Assembly (NCBI GenBank): GCA_900546775.1
Contig: UREM01000011.1
Coordinates: 1-58,311 of the forward strand
Source of the DNA: an uncultured Collinsella sp.
Lineage (GTDB): Bacteria > Actinomycetota > Coriobacteriia > Coriobacteriales > Coriobacteriaceae
Length of the DNA: 58,311 nucleotides
Direction: 5' to 3'
Shown here: piece after piece, positions 34,640 through 43,295 of the stretch
How the letters are laid out: each line of letters begins with the position of its first letter
How positions within the stretch are numbered: the first letter of the stretch is position 1
Translations under genes and position numbers: made by a program
The notes under the pieces: generated by a model
Databases searched by the model: none
Seen by the model: the letters and a program-made list of their open reading frames with translations, nothing else
What the model was told of the DNA's origin: nothing

Positions 34640-35429
34640 TTAGGCGGCGGGCGCGGGCCGCTCTTCCTCGTCCAGGGCGGCAAACAGTTTCTTGCCGTCG
34701 AGGAGACGTGTGGTGACGTTTCTCATTCGGCCGATCTCTACGGTACGCAACGTGTCATCGGCGCCTCGCGCGTCATAGACCGTTCCCAGCAAATACGAGA
34801 TGCCGTCTCGTTGCTTGATGGCAAAGGGCCGGAGTGTCATCCGTGCCACTTCGACCTCTCCGCGTGCCGTGACACTCGAAATATCAAAACTCACCGTGGT
34901 TCCGTGGTCGATGGCCTGCTCGATGAGCTCGCAGGCATCGATGCGCTTGACGGGCGTGCGTGTGGCCTTGGTGGATTTGTCGCCTGCGCTTGGAGCAGGC
35001 TCGGGTGCATCGAGGTAGCCGCGAACGTCGGCACTCGCCATGGCGACCAGGTGCTGCGCCATGCTCTTTCGAATGGCGATGGGCGTGGAGCGGTTGCGCA
35101 TGACCATGCCGTGGAGCCGGATGATCTCTTCGTCGGTGAGCGGACGGGTCAAGAGTCGATAGCCCACGCCGCGCTTGTACTCAATTTCGTATCCGGCATG
35201 GCGAAGTGCGGAGATGGCGGTGTAGATGCTGCGCCGCGCCGCCGAGATGGGCATGCGGGCGGGGTCGTCGGGATGGGCGAGGCGCCGGATCAACTCATCG
35301 GAAAGCATGGCCTTGTCCTCGCCGGTGTTTTCGCTTAATTAGTTGCAGGATGCGAACGGCGCGATAGGCTGCCATCGAGGCGGCGCCCCTCGTCGTGGTC
35401 TCGTAAGTTTCAACAGCGGTTTCGGTCAT
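34640..35429 (-). pseudogene. WYL-type transcriptional regulator with apparent frameshift
   Basis: Two overlapping frames encode one protein. The upstream frame (from about 35429) gives METAV-like start and AAYRAVRILQLI, the first helix of a DeoR/WYL winged helix. The second (from 35308, stop 34640) gives SDELIRRLAHPDD, then ISAARRSIYTAISALRHAGYEI and KRGVGYRLL, the rest of the winged helix, plus a WYL-like ligand domain. Removing one A at about 35335-35336 joins them as ILQLISENTGEDKAMLSDEL. So it is a frameshifted gene or a sequencing error. The 222-residue downstream frame alone lacks helix 1. Target unknown; the ABC operon is adjacent. Confidence 0.7.
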
Positions 35430-35605
35430 GGCGCCCACGTCCTTTCCGTTTTGGGTGGCGACGGTATGGAGCCTAGGACGCGGGGCTTTCCCAGGGGCGC
35501 AGAGCACTCTGGGCGGTCGGTGGCCGTCGGCAAACGGCGGGTCGAGTTTTCAACAGCCCTGCCCAACTGACCAAAAACTTGCCAAAAGCTTGACGGATGC
35601 TGTTG

Positions 35606-35638
35606 AAAAAAGCGCCCCTCGGCTTGCCGAGAGGCGCT
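35606..35638 (-). terminator. terminator of asnS
   Basis: On the minus strand the stem AGCGCC.CTCGG / CCGAG.GGCGCT is followed by six T. It lies 41 bases after the asnS stop. Confidence 0.88.
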
Positions 35639-35678
35639 GGCGTGATGCGCTGGAACGCGTTTGGTGGCGCTGTGGCGA

Positions 35679-37082
35679 TTAGAAGTCGGCGTTGCCCACG
35701 GTGCGCGGGTGCGGCAGGACGTCGCGGATGTTGCCCACGCCGGTGAGGTACATCACCAAGCGCTCGAAGCCCAGACCGTAGCCGGCGTGCTTGCAGGAAC
35801 CGTAGCGGCGCAGGTCAAGGTAGTACTTGTACTGCTCGGGATTCATACCCAGATCCTTGATGCGGGCCTCGAGCAGATCCAGGCGCTCCTCGCGCTGGGA
35901 GCCGCCGATAATCTCGCCGATGCCCGGCACCAGGCAGTCGGCGGCGGCGACGGTCTTGCCGTCCTCGTTCATGCGCATGTAGAACGCCTTGATCTCGGCC
36001 GGGTAGTCGGTCACAAAAGTCGGTCGCTTAAAGTGCTCCTCGGTCAGGAAGCGCTCGTGCTCGGTCTGCAGGTCGATGCCCCAGCTGACGGGGTAATCAA
36101 ACTGGTGGCCAGCAGCGACTGCCTGCTCCAGGATTTCGACAGCCTCGGTGTAGGTAACGCGGGCAAAGTCGGAGTTTGCCACATGGTCCAGGCGCTCGAT
36201 CAGGCCCTTGTCCACAAACTTGTTGAGCATATTGAGCTCGTCGGGGCAGGTGGCCATAACGTCCTTAAGGACGTACTTGAGCATGGCCTCGGCGTTATCC
36301 ATGTAGTCGTTCAGGTCGGCAAAGGCCATCTCGGGCTCAATCATCCAAAACTCGGCGGCGTGGCGCGTGGTGTTGGAGTTTTCGGCGCGGAAGGTGGGGC
36401 CAAAGGTGTACACGTCGCCAAAGGCCATGGCAAAGTTCTCGGCATTGAGCTGGCCGGACACGGTAAGGCTCGCGTGCTTGCCAAAGAAGTCCTGGCTCCA
36501 GTCGACCTCGCCGGACTCGGTGAGGGGCGGGTTTTTGGGGTCAAGCGTGGTCACGCGGAACATCTCGCCGGCACCCTCGCAGTCACTCGTGGTGATGATG
36601 GGGGTGTTGACGTAGACAAAGCCTTGCTCCTGGAAGAAGCGGTGGATGGCGGCAGCCGCGACAGAGCGGATGCGGAACACGGCGCGGAACAGGTTAGTGC
36701 GCGGGCGCAGGTGCTGCTGGGTGCGCAGGAACTCGACGGTTGCGCGCTTCTTCTGCAGCGGGTAATCCGGGGCGCTGACGCCCTCGACCTCGATGGAGGT
36801 GGCAGAAAGCTCGAAAGGTTGGGGCGCATCGGGGGTCAGCTTGACGGTGCCGGTGCAAATGAGTGCGGCCGAGACGTTTTGATGGGCGATCTCGTCGTAG
36901 TTGTCGAGTGCCTCGCGGTTCATGACGACTTGCAGGTCGCGGAAGCAGCTGCCGTCGTTGAGCGTGACAAAGCCAAAGTTCTTCATGTCGCGGACGGACT
37001 TGACCCAGCCGGCGACGGTGACGGTCTGGCCGCCGAGCGACTCGGCATCGGCATAGAGCTGCGCGATTTTGGTGCGGTTCAC
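35679..37082 (-). CDS. asnS: asparaginyl-tRNA synthetase
   Basis: 467 residues, class IIb. An OB-fold anticodon domain (about 15-105, [14 protein letters not shown]) precedes the catalytic core with motif 2 [20 protein letters not shown] and motif 3 [13 protein letters not shown] near the C-terminus. It charges tRNA-Asn. A GTG start at 37082 is chosen: GGAGG is five bases upstream and the length then matches the family; the longer frame from 37298 would add over 70 residues not seen in AsnRS. It is an essential-type gene inside the stretch that separates the two ribosomal clusters. Confidence 0.95.
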   Translation of the reverse strand: MNRTKIAQLYADAESLGGQTVTVAGWVKSVRDMKNFGFVTLNDGSCFRDLQVVMNREALDNYDEIAHQNVSAALICTGTVKLTPDAPQPFELSATSIEVEGVSAPDYPLQKKRATVEFLRTQQHLRPRTNLFRAVFRIRSVAAAAIHRFFQEQGFVYVNTPIITTSDCEGAGEMFRVTTLDPKNPPLTESGEVDWSQDFFGKHASLTVSGQLNAENFAMAFGDVYTFGPTFRAENSNTTRHAAEFWMIEPEMAFADLNDYMDNAEAMLKYVLKDVMATCPDELNMLNKFVDKGLIERLDHVANSDFARVTYTEAVEILEQAVAAGHQFDYPVSWGIDLQTEHERFLTEEHFKRPTFVTDYPAEIKAFYMRMNEDGKTVAAADCLVPGIGEIIGGSQREERLDLLEARIKDLGMNPEQYKYYLDLRRYGSCKHAGYGLGFERLVMYLTGVGNIRDVLPHPRTVGNADF

Positions 37083-37192
37083 GTATCCTCCCATAACGGT
37101 TGAATGATAGTTATCCATACAGTTCGATATTCTAGCAGCTTGGCTCATTTGGGCTATACAGATAAGGCATTGGCGGGATGGTTTTTCAAACG

Positions 37193-37226
37193 AAAAGCGC
37201 CCGCGGCCAAATGGTCGCGGGCGCTT
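37193..37226 (-). terminator. terminator of the EIIA gene
   Basis: A perfect 11-bp stem (AAGCGCCCGCG with CGCGGGCGCTT) is followed on the minus strand by TTTCGTTT, 38 bases after the EIIA stop. Confidence 0.85.
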
Positions 37227-37263
37227 GACGAGGTGCCTTTTGGCTGTGTGGCGCGGGGCCTGG

Positions 37264-37827
37264 CTACTTGGTCTTGGCAACCAGCAGCGGATCGCCAAGC
37301 TTGACGAGCGGATTGCCGCCGATAAGCGTGCCAGACTCGCCGACGTGGTCGATGCTCTTGAGGCGGTCGAGCTCAGAGATGATGACGGTCACGATGTCCT
37401 CGTGACCGGCGGCCTTGATAGCGTCGCGGTCGAAGCTGATGAGCGGCTGGCCGGCCTTGACCGTGTCGCCCATCTCGACAAAGCGGGCAAAACCCTTGCC
37501 GTTCATTTCCACGGTGCCCAGGCCAACATGGATGAACACGCGAAGACCGTCCTCGGTGATCATGCCGATGGAGTGGTTGGTGACGGTGGTGGCGCCGATA
37601 CGGCCGTTAGCGGGGGCGTAAATGGTGCCGGTAATGGGCTCGATGCCGTAGCCCTGGCCGAGCATGCCCGAGGCGATGGTCTCGTCGGGAACCTCACTCA
37701 GATTGACGAGCACGCCGTTGACAGGAGCGTAGATGACGCCTTCGCGGGTGGCGAAGCTTGCTGCGGGCGGAACGGACGCCTCGCCCGACGAAGTGAACGT
37801 GGACTTGAGCGAATCGAGCAGACCCAT
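37264..37827 (-). CDS. crr: PTS EIIA, glucose family, single-domain
   Basis: 187 residues. The beta-sandwich EIIA-Glc domain covers about 25-180. Active-site His85 (VTNHSIGM) and the phosphorylated His100 (RVFIHVG) are both present, as are APVNGVL and PANGRIG. It takes phosphate from HPr and hands it to a EIIB domain. The start at 37827 has GGAGG upstream. It stands alone, and could supply the EIIBC at 15274-16674, which lacks its own IIA. Confidence 0.93.
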   Translation of the reverse strand: MGLLDSLKSTFTSSGEASVPPAASFATREGVIYAPVNGVLVNLSEVPDETIASGMLGQGYGIEPITGTIYAPANGRIGATTVTNHSIGMITEDGLRVFIHVGLGTVEMNGKGFARFVEMGDTVKAGQPLISFDRDAIKAAGHEDIVTVIISELDRLKSIDHVGESGTLIGGNPLVKLGDPLLVAKTK

Positions 37828-38073
37828 AGATGCCTCCAACGTATCAGGCGCGCATGTTGCACGCGTGTGGTTTGCCGGAAACGTTTCGTACGTGTTTCCC
37901 AGCACGGTCAGCGCTCCTATTTTACGCTGTCCAACGATACCTCTGAACAGCGATTTTGTGATATATCAGTTGAAGGCCAACTTATTGCGGGGGTGTTTCT
38001 GCGCCGCGGGCTCAAGTGGGGTACGCTAAGGTGCGAAAAACGAGTGCGCACGAATCGCACGGAGGGAGCACCT

Positions 38074-38973
38074 ATGATTATTGAGAACCATGCGCTGTGG
38101 GGCGAGGAGCCGACCGAGGATTATCCGGCGACGTTTACGTATCTGGGTGCCGAGCCGCTGCCCGACAAGCCCAATGGCCGCCGCCCCGCGGTGATCATCT
38201 GCGGCGGAGGCGGGTTTACGCATATCGCTCCGCACGAGCAGGACCCGGTGGCGTTTGCGTTTTTGGACCGCGGCTACCAGGCCTTTGTGCTCAACTATGT
38301 GACGAGCGCCACGGGCGACGTGAGCTTTCCGCACCCGCAGGCGGACCTCGCCAAGATGGTCGCTACCGTGCGCGCCAACGCCGACGAGTGGCATGTCGAT
38401 CCCAAGCGCGTGTGCATCGTGGGTTTCTCGGCGGGCGGCATGATCTGCGCCTCGTTGGCAACGCAGTGGAAGACCGGACCTTTCGCGGGCCTTGCCGGGG
38501 CTCGTCCGGAGGATATTCGTCCCGACGCCGTGGTGCTGGGCTATCCGTTGCTCGACCTTGCCTATGTGCGCGATATGCAGACGCGTGACCCGCGCATCGA
38601 CCTGCGCGTGCCCAAGACGGGTGGCAAGACAGGGCGCGATTTGCTCAACGACTATCTGTCGATGGTGACGGGCGGCGAGGCGACCGATGAGCACCTGGCC
38701 GACATTTGCCCTACCACGCACGTTTCGCGCCAGATGCCCCCGACCTTTGTGTGGGGCGTTTCGGACGACAAGACGGCGCCGGTCGCGCAGGTCTACCCGT
38801 TTGCGCGGCGCATGGCCGAGGAGGGTGTTGCATGCGAGATGCACGTCTTTGACCAGGGTGGCCACGGCCTTTCGCTCGGCAACGCCAATACCGCGGTCGA
38901 CAACGAGGACAAGCAGGTTTCCGTCCGTCCCTGGATCCGCCTGGCCTTCCGCTTCCTGGAACGCCATATGTAA
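38074..38973 (+). CDS. alpha/beta-hydrolase, acetyl-xylan-esterase/BD-FAE-like
   Basis: 299 residues, no signal peptide. The oxyanion segment CGGGGF near 49, nucleophile elbow GFSAGG (Ser near 118), acid Asp in GVSDDKTAP near 230 and His in GGHGLS near 266 form the expected triad. Such enzymes remove acetyl or feruloyl groups from sugars after import, or act on other short esters. AAGGAGGG-like GGAGGGAG precedes the ATG. No operon partner is obvious; the next gene starts 47 bases downstream. Confidence 0.85.
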   Translation: MIIENHALWGEEPTEDYPATFTYLGAEPLPDKPNGRRPAVIICGGGGFTHIAPHEQDPVAFAFLDRGYQAFVLNYVTSATGDVSFPHPQADLAKMVATVRANADEWHVDPKRVCIVGFSAGGMICASLATQWKTGPFAGLAGARPEDIRPDAVVLGYPLLDLAYVRDMQTRDPRIDLRVPKTGGKTGRDLLNDYLSMVTGGEATDEHLADICPTTHVSRQMPPTFVWGVSDDKTAPVAQVYPFARRMAEEGVACEMHVFDQGGHGLSLGNANTAVDNEDKQVSVRPWIRLAFRFLERHM

Positions 38974-39020
38974 AAGTAGACTACTTGCCCGTTTCAAAAA
39001 GTCTGCTTAGAGGAGGAGCC

Positions 39021-39341
39021 ATGCTTGAGGGTACGTATGTGGTTTTGGCCCAGACGCCGGTGGGGAGCAAGCGCGGCGAGGTGACGTTTTCACATGGGGT
39101 GAACGGCGCGCTCAGGGCAGTACTAAACGTCAGGGGTCTCAATATCGCTCTCTCGGGTGCCCGCGCTGAGTGCGATTTCTTTGAGCTCTCGGGTACTATC
39201 TCCCACGTCTTGATGGGCAAGGCGCCCTTTACATGCACGGGGTCGGTTGAGGGTGATCGACTCACTGCTACCGCGCGGTCGGGTTCCATTTCGATCTCGC
39301 TGAGCGGTATGCGCAAAGAGCTTTCGGGGCGCACCGCATAA
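39021..39341 (+). CDS. hypothetical protein, 106 residues
   Basis: I do not recognise this protein. It has no Cys pairs, signal peptide or membrane span, and looks all-beta, with alternating hydrophobic strands such as VTFSHGVNGALRAVLNVRG and a Gly-Ser-rich C-terminal half (TGSVEGDRLTATARSGSISI). A strong GAGGAGG precedes the ATG, and codon use matches neighbours, supporting a real gene. It might be co-transcribed with the esterase 47 bases upstream. Confidence 0.7.
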   Translation: MLEGTYVVLAQTPVGSKRGEVTFSHGVNGALRAVLNVRGLNIALSGARAECDFFELSGTISHVLMGKAPFTCTGSVEGDRLTATARSGSISISLSGMRKELSGRTA

Positions 39342-39375
39342 AGTTTGCGCAGGTAAACATCGGTATTTGACTTTA

Positions 39376-39381
39376 TATAAT
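39376..39381 (+). promoter_or_regulatory. candidate -10 of feoAB
   Basis: A consensus TATAAT lies 81 bases before feoAB; no good -35 at 17 bases is seen. Between it and the gene, GGTTA (39415) and TAACC (39436) form a weak inverted repeat, possibly an iron-regulator site; it does not match the Fur or DtxR consensus well. Confidence 0.35.
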
Positions 39382-39462
39382 AGTTCAGAGCGCTATCATT
39401 TGTCGTTACGAGTTGGTTAGCCCCGGTAAACGGTTAACCGCGTCTAACGAAAGGATGAGCGC

Positions 39463-41823
39463 GTGAAGCTCGATACACTCGAGATTGGAAAGGACGCCGT
39501 TGTCGCATCGGTGGCATCGGACGATCAGGCACTCCGACAGCATATTTTGGACATGGGCCTAACGCCGGGCACCGAAGTCACCATGATGAAGTACGCTCCT
39601 ATGGGCGACCCGCTCGAGATTCGCCTGCGTGGCTACGAGTTGACGCTGCGCAAGGACGATGCTGCTCGCATCGAGCTCGTGGGTGTTCACGACACAGACA
39701 CGGGTCCGCGCACTAACGCCGCAATCGGCACGACGGAGCACCCGGCACTTGGCGAGGGGACGTATTCGCCCCGTGCGGCAAAAACGGCCGTGCCCGAGGG
39801 TGCGCCGCTGCATTTCGCCCTCGCCGGCAACCAAAACTGCGGTAAGACCACGCTGTTCAACCAGCTGACGGGCTCCAACCAGCATGTCGGTAACTTTCCT
39901 GGCGTGACGGTCGACCGCAAAGATGGCACCATCCGCAACCACCCCGAGGCAAGCGTTACCGACCTGCCCGGCATTTACTCCCTGTCGCCGTACACGGGCG
40001 AGGAGATCGTGAGCCGCCAGTTTATCCTGGATGAGCATCCCGACGCCATCATCGACATCATCGACGCTACCAACATCGAGCGCAATCTGTACCTGACGCT
40101 GCAGCTTATGGAGCTCGATCGCCCCATGGTCATCGCGCTCAACATGATGGACGAGGTGACGGCTAACGGCGGCGCCATCGACGTCAACCTGCTCGAGAGC
40201 CTGTTGGGCGTGCCTGTTGTCCCCATTAGCGCCGCCCGCAACGAGGGCATCGGTGAGCTGGTGGAACACGCTCTGCACGTGGCGCGGTTCCGTGAGCGCC
40301 CCGGTCGCCTGGACTTCTGCGCGCCCGATGGTCCAGACAGCGGCGCGCTGCATCGCTGCATTCACGGCATCGCCAACCTTATCGAGGACCATGCCGCGAC
40401 GGCGCATATCCCGGTGCGTTTTGCGGCGACCAAGCTGGTTGAGGGCGACGAGCTGGTAACCGAGGCGCTTCACCTGGATCGCAACGAGCTCGACGCCATC
40501 GAGCACATCATTACCCAGATGGAGGGCGAGGCCGGCACCGACCGCCTGTCCGCACTGGCCGATATGCGCTTTAGCTTTATCGGCGACGTGTGCGGGCGTT
40601 GCGTCGTCAAGCCGCACGAGAGCCGCGAGCACGTGCGCTCCGTCAAGATCGACCGCATCCTGACGGGTCGCTACACAGCCATTCCGGCGTTTCTGGTGAT
40701 CATGGGCCTCGTCTTTTGGCTGACGTTTGGCGTGATCGGCGCGGCGTTGCAGGGATTCATGGAGGACGGCATCGCTGCCATCATCGCCTCGGCCGATGCG
40801 GGTCTCAAGGCGTTCGGCACCAACGACGTGGTGCGCTCGCTGGCTGTCGACGGCGTGCTTACGGGCGTGGGCAGCGTGCTGACCTTCCTGCCGATTATCG
40901 TCGTGCTCTTTTTGTTCCTTTCCATTCTGGAAGACTCCGGATACATGGCACGCGTGGCCTTTGTCATGGATAAGGTACTGCGTCGCTTTGGCCTTTCGGG
41001 CCGCAGCTTCGTCCCCATGCTCGTCGGTTTTGGCTGCACCGTGCCGGCTATCATGTCGACCCGTACGCTCCCATCCGAGCACGACCGCAAGATGACGGTC
41101 ATGCTCACGCCGTTCATGAGCTGCTCGGCCAAGTTGCCGGTCTACGGTCTGCTGTGCGGGGCGTTTTTCCCACAGGCGACGGTTCCCGCCATGGTCTCGC
41201 TCTATCTGATTGGCATTGCGATCGGTTGCATCGCGGCTTTGGTGCTCAACCGCACGGCATTTAAGGGCGACCCGGTGCCGTTTATCATGGAGCTTCCCAA
41301 TTACCGTCTGCCGAGCGTCAAGACGACGGTGATGCTGGCATGGGATAAGGCCAAGGACTTTATTACCAAGGCCTTTACCATTATCTTTGCCGCTACCGTG
41401 GTCATCTGGTTCCTTCAGACGTTCGACATTCGCTTTAATGTGGTCGCCGATCAGTCGCAGAGTCTACTTGCCGGTCTGGGTAGCATTATCGCTCCGGCGC
41501 TGGCGCCGCTCGGCTTTGGCGATTGGCGTGCGTCGACGGCGCTCGTCACCGGACTTATCGCCAAGGAGAGCGTCATCTCGACCCTCACCGTGCTTTTGGG
41601 TGCAACGTCGCCCGCGGCACTGTCGACCATGTTTTCGCCGTTTACCGCTTACGTGTTCCTGGTCTTTACGCTGCTGTATCCGCCTTGTGTGGCGGCAATC
41701 GGCGCCGTCAAGAGCGAGCTGGGCGCGCGCTATGCCGTGGCCGTGTTCGCGTTTCAGGTGACGGTCGCCTGGATCGTGGCGTTTGTCGTGCATTCGGCGG
41801 GCATATTGCTGGGGTTAGCTTAG
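39463..41823 (+). CDS. feoB: FeoA-FeoB fusion, ferrous iron transporter
   Basis: 786 residues. FeoA SH3-like domain at 1-75 (ILDMGLTPGTEVTM), a linker, then the FeoB G domain with G1 GNQNCGKTTLF near 122, G2 region FPGVTVDRKDG, G3 DLPGIYSL and G4 NMMD. A helical guanine-exchange spacer leads to the membrane part (about 405-786, two Gate motifs; GFGCTVPAIMSTRTL near 527). It imports Fe(II). In most bacteria FeoA is a separate protein; fusion fixes a 1:1 ratio. No FeoC gene follows. Confidence 0.95.
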   Translation: MKLDTLEIGKDAVVASVASDDQALRQHILDMGLTPGTEVTMMKYAPMGDPLEIRLRGYELTLRKDDAARIELVGVHDTDTGPRTNAAIGTTEHPALGEGTYSPRAAKTAVPEGAPLHFALAGNQNCGKTTLFNQLTGSNQHVGNFPGVTVDRKDGTIRNHPEASVTDLPGIYSLSPYTGEEIVSRQFILDEHPDAIIDIIDATNIERNLYLTLQLMELDRPMVIALNMMDEVTANGGAIDVNLLESLLGVPVVPISAARNEGIGELVEHALHVARFRERPGRLDFCAPDGPDSGALHRCIHGIANLIEDHAATAHIPVRFAATKLVEGDELVTEALHLDRNELDAIEHIITQMEGEAGTDRLSALADMRFSFIGDVCGRCVVKPHESREHVRSVKIDRILTGRYTAIPAFLVIMGLVFWLTFGVIGAALQGFMEDGIAAIIASADAGLKAFGTNDVVRSLAVDGVLTGVGSVLTFLPIIVVLFLFLSILEDSGYMARVAFVMDKVLRRFGLSGRSFVPMLVGFGCTVPAIMSTRTLPSEHDRKMTVMLTPFMSCSAKLPVYGLLCGAFFPQATVPAMVSLYLIGIAIGCIAALVLNRTAFKGDPVPFIMELPNYRLPSVKTTVMLAWDKAKDFITKAFTIIFAATVVIWFLQTFDIRFNVVADQSQSLLAGLGSIIAPALAPLGFGDWRASTALVTGLIAKESVISTLTVLLGATSPAALSTMFSPFTAYVFLVFTLLYPPCVAAIGAVKSELGARYAVAVFAFQVTVAWIVAFVVHSAGILLGLA

Positions 41824-41864
41824 TTATTTATTGACGGCGCAACCTCTGTGTGCCGAATTGTTTT

Positions 41865-41904
41865 CGGCCCCGCATCTGTTGCTGACGGATGCGGGGCCGT
41901 TGCT
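41865..41904 (+). terminator. terminator of feoAB
   Basis: A perfect 12-bp stem (CGGCCCCGCATC with GATGCGGGGCCG) with an 11-base loop; the following T tract is short (TTGCT). The right arm overlaps the -35 area of the next promoter. Confidence 0.7.
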
Positions 41905-41911
41905 ATATAAT
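41883..41911 (+). promoter_or_regulatory. promoter of the MFS gene
   Basis: TGACGG (41883-41888), a 17-base spacer and a consensus TATAAT (41906-41911), 33 bases before the ATG. Confidence 0.6.
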
Positions 41912-41944
41912 CGCCTCCGCTCAAAATGATTGGAGACGTTATAT

Positions 41945-43141
41945 ATGAGTCAGGCAAGACAAGATGGCATCTCAGTCAAACAGTGGCTCCCGCTTATCGG
42001 GCTCGCCTGTTGCGCGTTCGTGTTCAACACGTCGGAGTTTATGCCCATCGGCCTTCTGACTGATATCGCCGCGTCGTTCTCGCTCACCGAGGCCCAAGCC
42101 GGCATCATGATCTCGGTCTACGCCTGGGGCGTCATGCTGCTGTCGCTGCCGCTTATGGTGTTTGCCTCGCGCTTTGAGTTCAAGCGTATGCTGCTCGGCG
42201 TGCTCGCCGTGTTTTCTCTGGGTCAGTTCCTGTCCGCTGTGGCACCGACCTATCCCATACTGGTCTGTGCACGCCTGGTGGTCGCCTGCGCGCATGCCGT
42301 GTTCTGGTCGGTCGCCTCGATTATGGCCTCGCGCCTGGTCGACACCCGCCACGGGGCGCTCGCCATCAGCATGATCGCCACGGGCTCGTCCATCGCGCAG
42401 ATCTTTGGCCTGCCGATCGGCCGCGCCATCGGGCTGGCCGTGGGCTGGCGCATGACATTCGCCGTGGTCGGGGCCTTCTCTGCCGCCGCGGTGGTGTACC
42501 AGGCCGCAGTGTTCCCGGCCATGCCGGCGGGCGAGCGCTTTACCGTCAAACAGCTGCCCGAGCTGCTCAAGAACCCGTTCCTGATCGCGCTCTACGCGGT
42601 CACGGTCTTTATGGCGACCGGCTATTACGCAAGCTACAGCTATATCGAGCCCTTCCTGGCGCAGGTCGCGCACGTCGACGCGGGTGCCATCACCATGACG
42701 CTGACGGCGTTTGGCTGCTCTGGTCTGCTCGGAAGCTGGCTGTTTGGCCGCCTGTTCGATGGGCATCGCTTCCCGTTCTTGGCTATCACGCTCTCCGGCG
42801 TGCCGGTGGCTTTGCTGCTCATGGGTTCGGCCGCATCGTCGCTCGCTGCGGTTCTCGCTGTGTGCGCGCTATGGGGCTGCTGCGCCACGGCCTTCAATGT
42901 GGCGTTCCAGGCCGAGCTCATCAAGTACACGCCGGCGGATTCGTCGGCCGTCGCCATGTCGATTTTCTCGGGCCTGTTCAATCTGGGTATTGGTACGGGC
43001 ACGGCGATTGGTGGCGCCGTGGTTTCGGGCCCCGGTATCGCCTGGATCGGCTTCGTGGGCGGGGCGATCACCGTCGTGGGCGTCATCCTCGCCATCACCG
43101 TGCTGTTCCCGGCCATACGCCGCGCAAAGCCCGTCGCCTAG
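41945..43141 (+). CDS. MFS transporter, sugar-efflux/SotB-like (DHA1 group)
   Basis: 398 residues with twelve predicted membrane spans. The N-terminal TSEFMPIGLLTDIA motif after span 1 and the R-x-x-x-x-x-x-x-x-A-x-x-H segment in span 4 (ARLVVACAHAVFWS) are typical of the SotB/YdhP/AraJ efflux group of the DHA1 family. It probably exports sugars or small drugs using the proton gradient; the substrate is open. The start at 41945 has GGAG eight bases upstream. Followed by a large hairpin. Confidence 0.88.
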   Translation: MSQARQDGISVKQWLPLIGLACCAFVFNTSEFMPIGLLTDIAASFSLTEAQAGIMISVYAWGVMLLSLPLMVFASRFEFKRMLLGVLAVFSLGQFLSAVAPTYPILVCARLVVACAHAVFWSVASIMASRLVDTRHGALAISMIATGSSIAQIFGLPIGRAIGLAVGWRMTFAVVGAFSAAAVVYQAAVFPAMPAGERFTVKQLPELLKNPFLIALYAVTVFMATGYYASYSYIEPFLAQVAHVDAGAITMTLTAFGCSGLLGSWLFGRLFDGHRFPFLAITLSGVPVALLLMGSAASSLAAVLAVCALWGCCATAFNVAFQAELIKYTPADSSAVAMSIFSGLFNLGIGTGTAIGGAVVSGPGIAWIGFVGGAITVVGVILAITVLFPAIRRAKPVA

Positions 43142-43157
43142 CCACATCCTCCTCATC

Positions 43158-43224
43158 AGTTGCGGTGAAATACGGACTGCTGGGCCCAATAAACCCGGCA
43201 AACAGTCCGTATTTCACCGCAACT
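43158..43224. repeat. 22-bp perfect inverted repeat
   Basis: Arms 43158-43179 and 43203-43224 are perfect 22-base inverted repeats beginning AGTTGCGGTGAAATACGG, around a 23-base centre. It is followed by TATTTT, so it can terminate the MFS transcript. The stem sequence is unrelated to families A, B and C. Confidence 0.88.
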
Positions 43225-43295
43225 TATTTTGGGGGAGAGGATACAAGCCGGGCATACAATGGATATCGTTGTGTTGAGCTTGCCGGGAGGTTGCT

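Noticed and set aside
37083..37263. T-box leader before asnS
   Set aside because: The stretch is too short and lacks the T-box sequence; it contains only the EIIA terminator.
39400..39462. Fur or DtxR box before feoAB
   Set aside because: A weak GGTTA/TAACC symmetry exists but it does not fit either consensus well enough to call.
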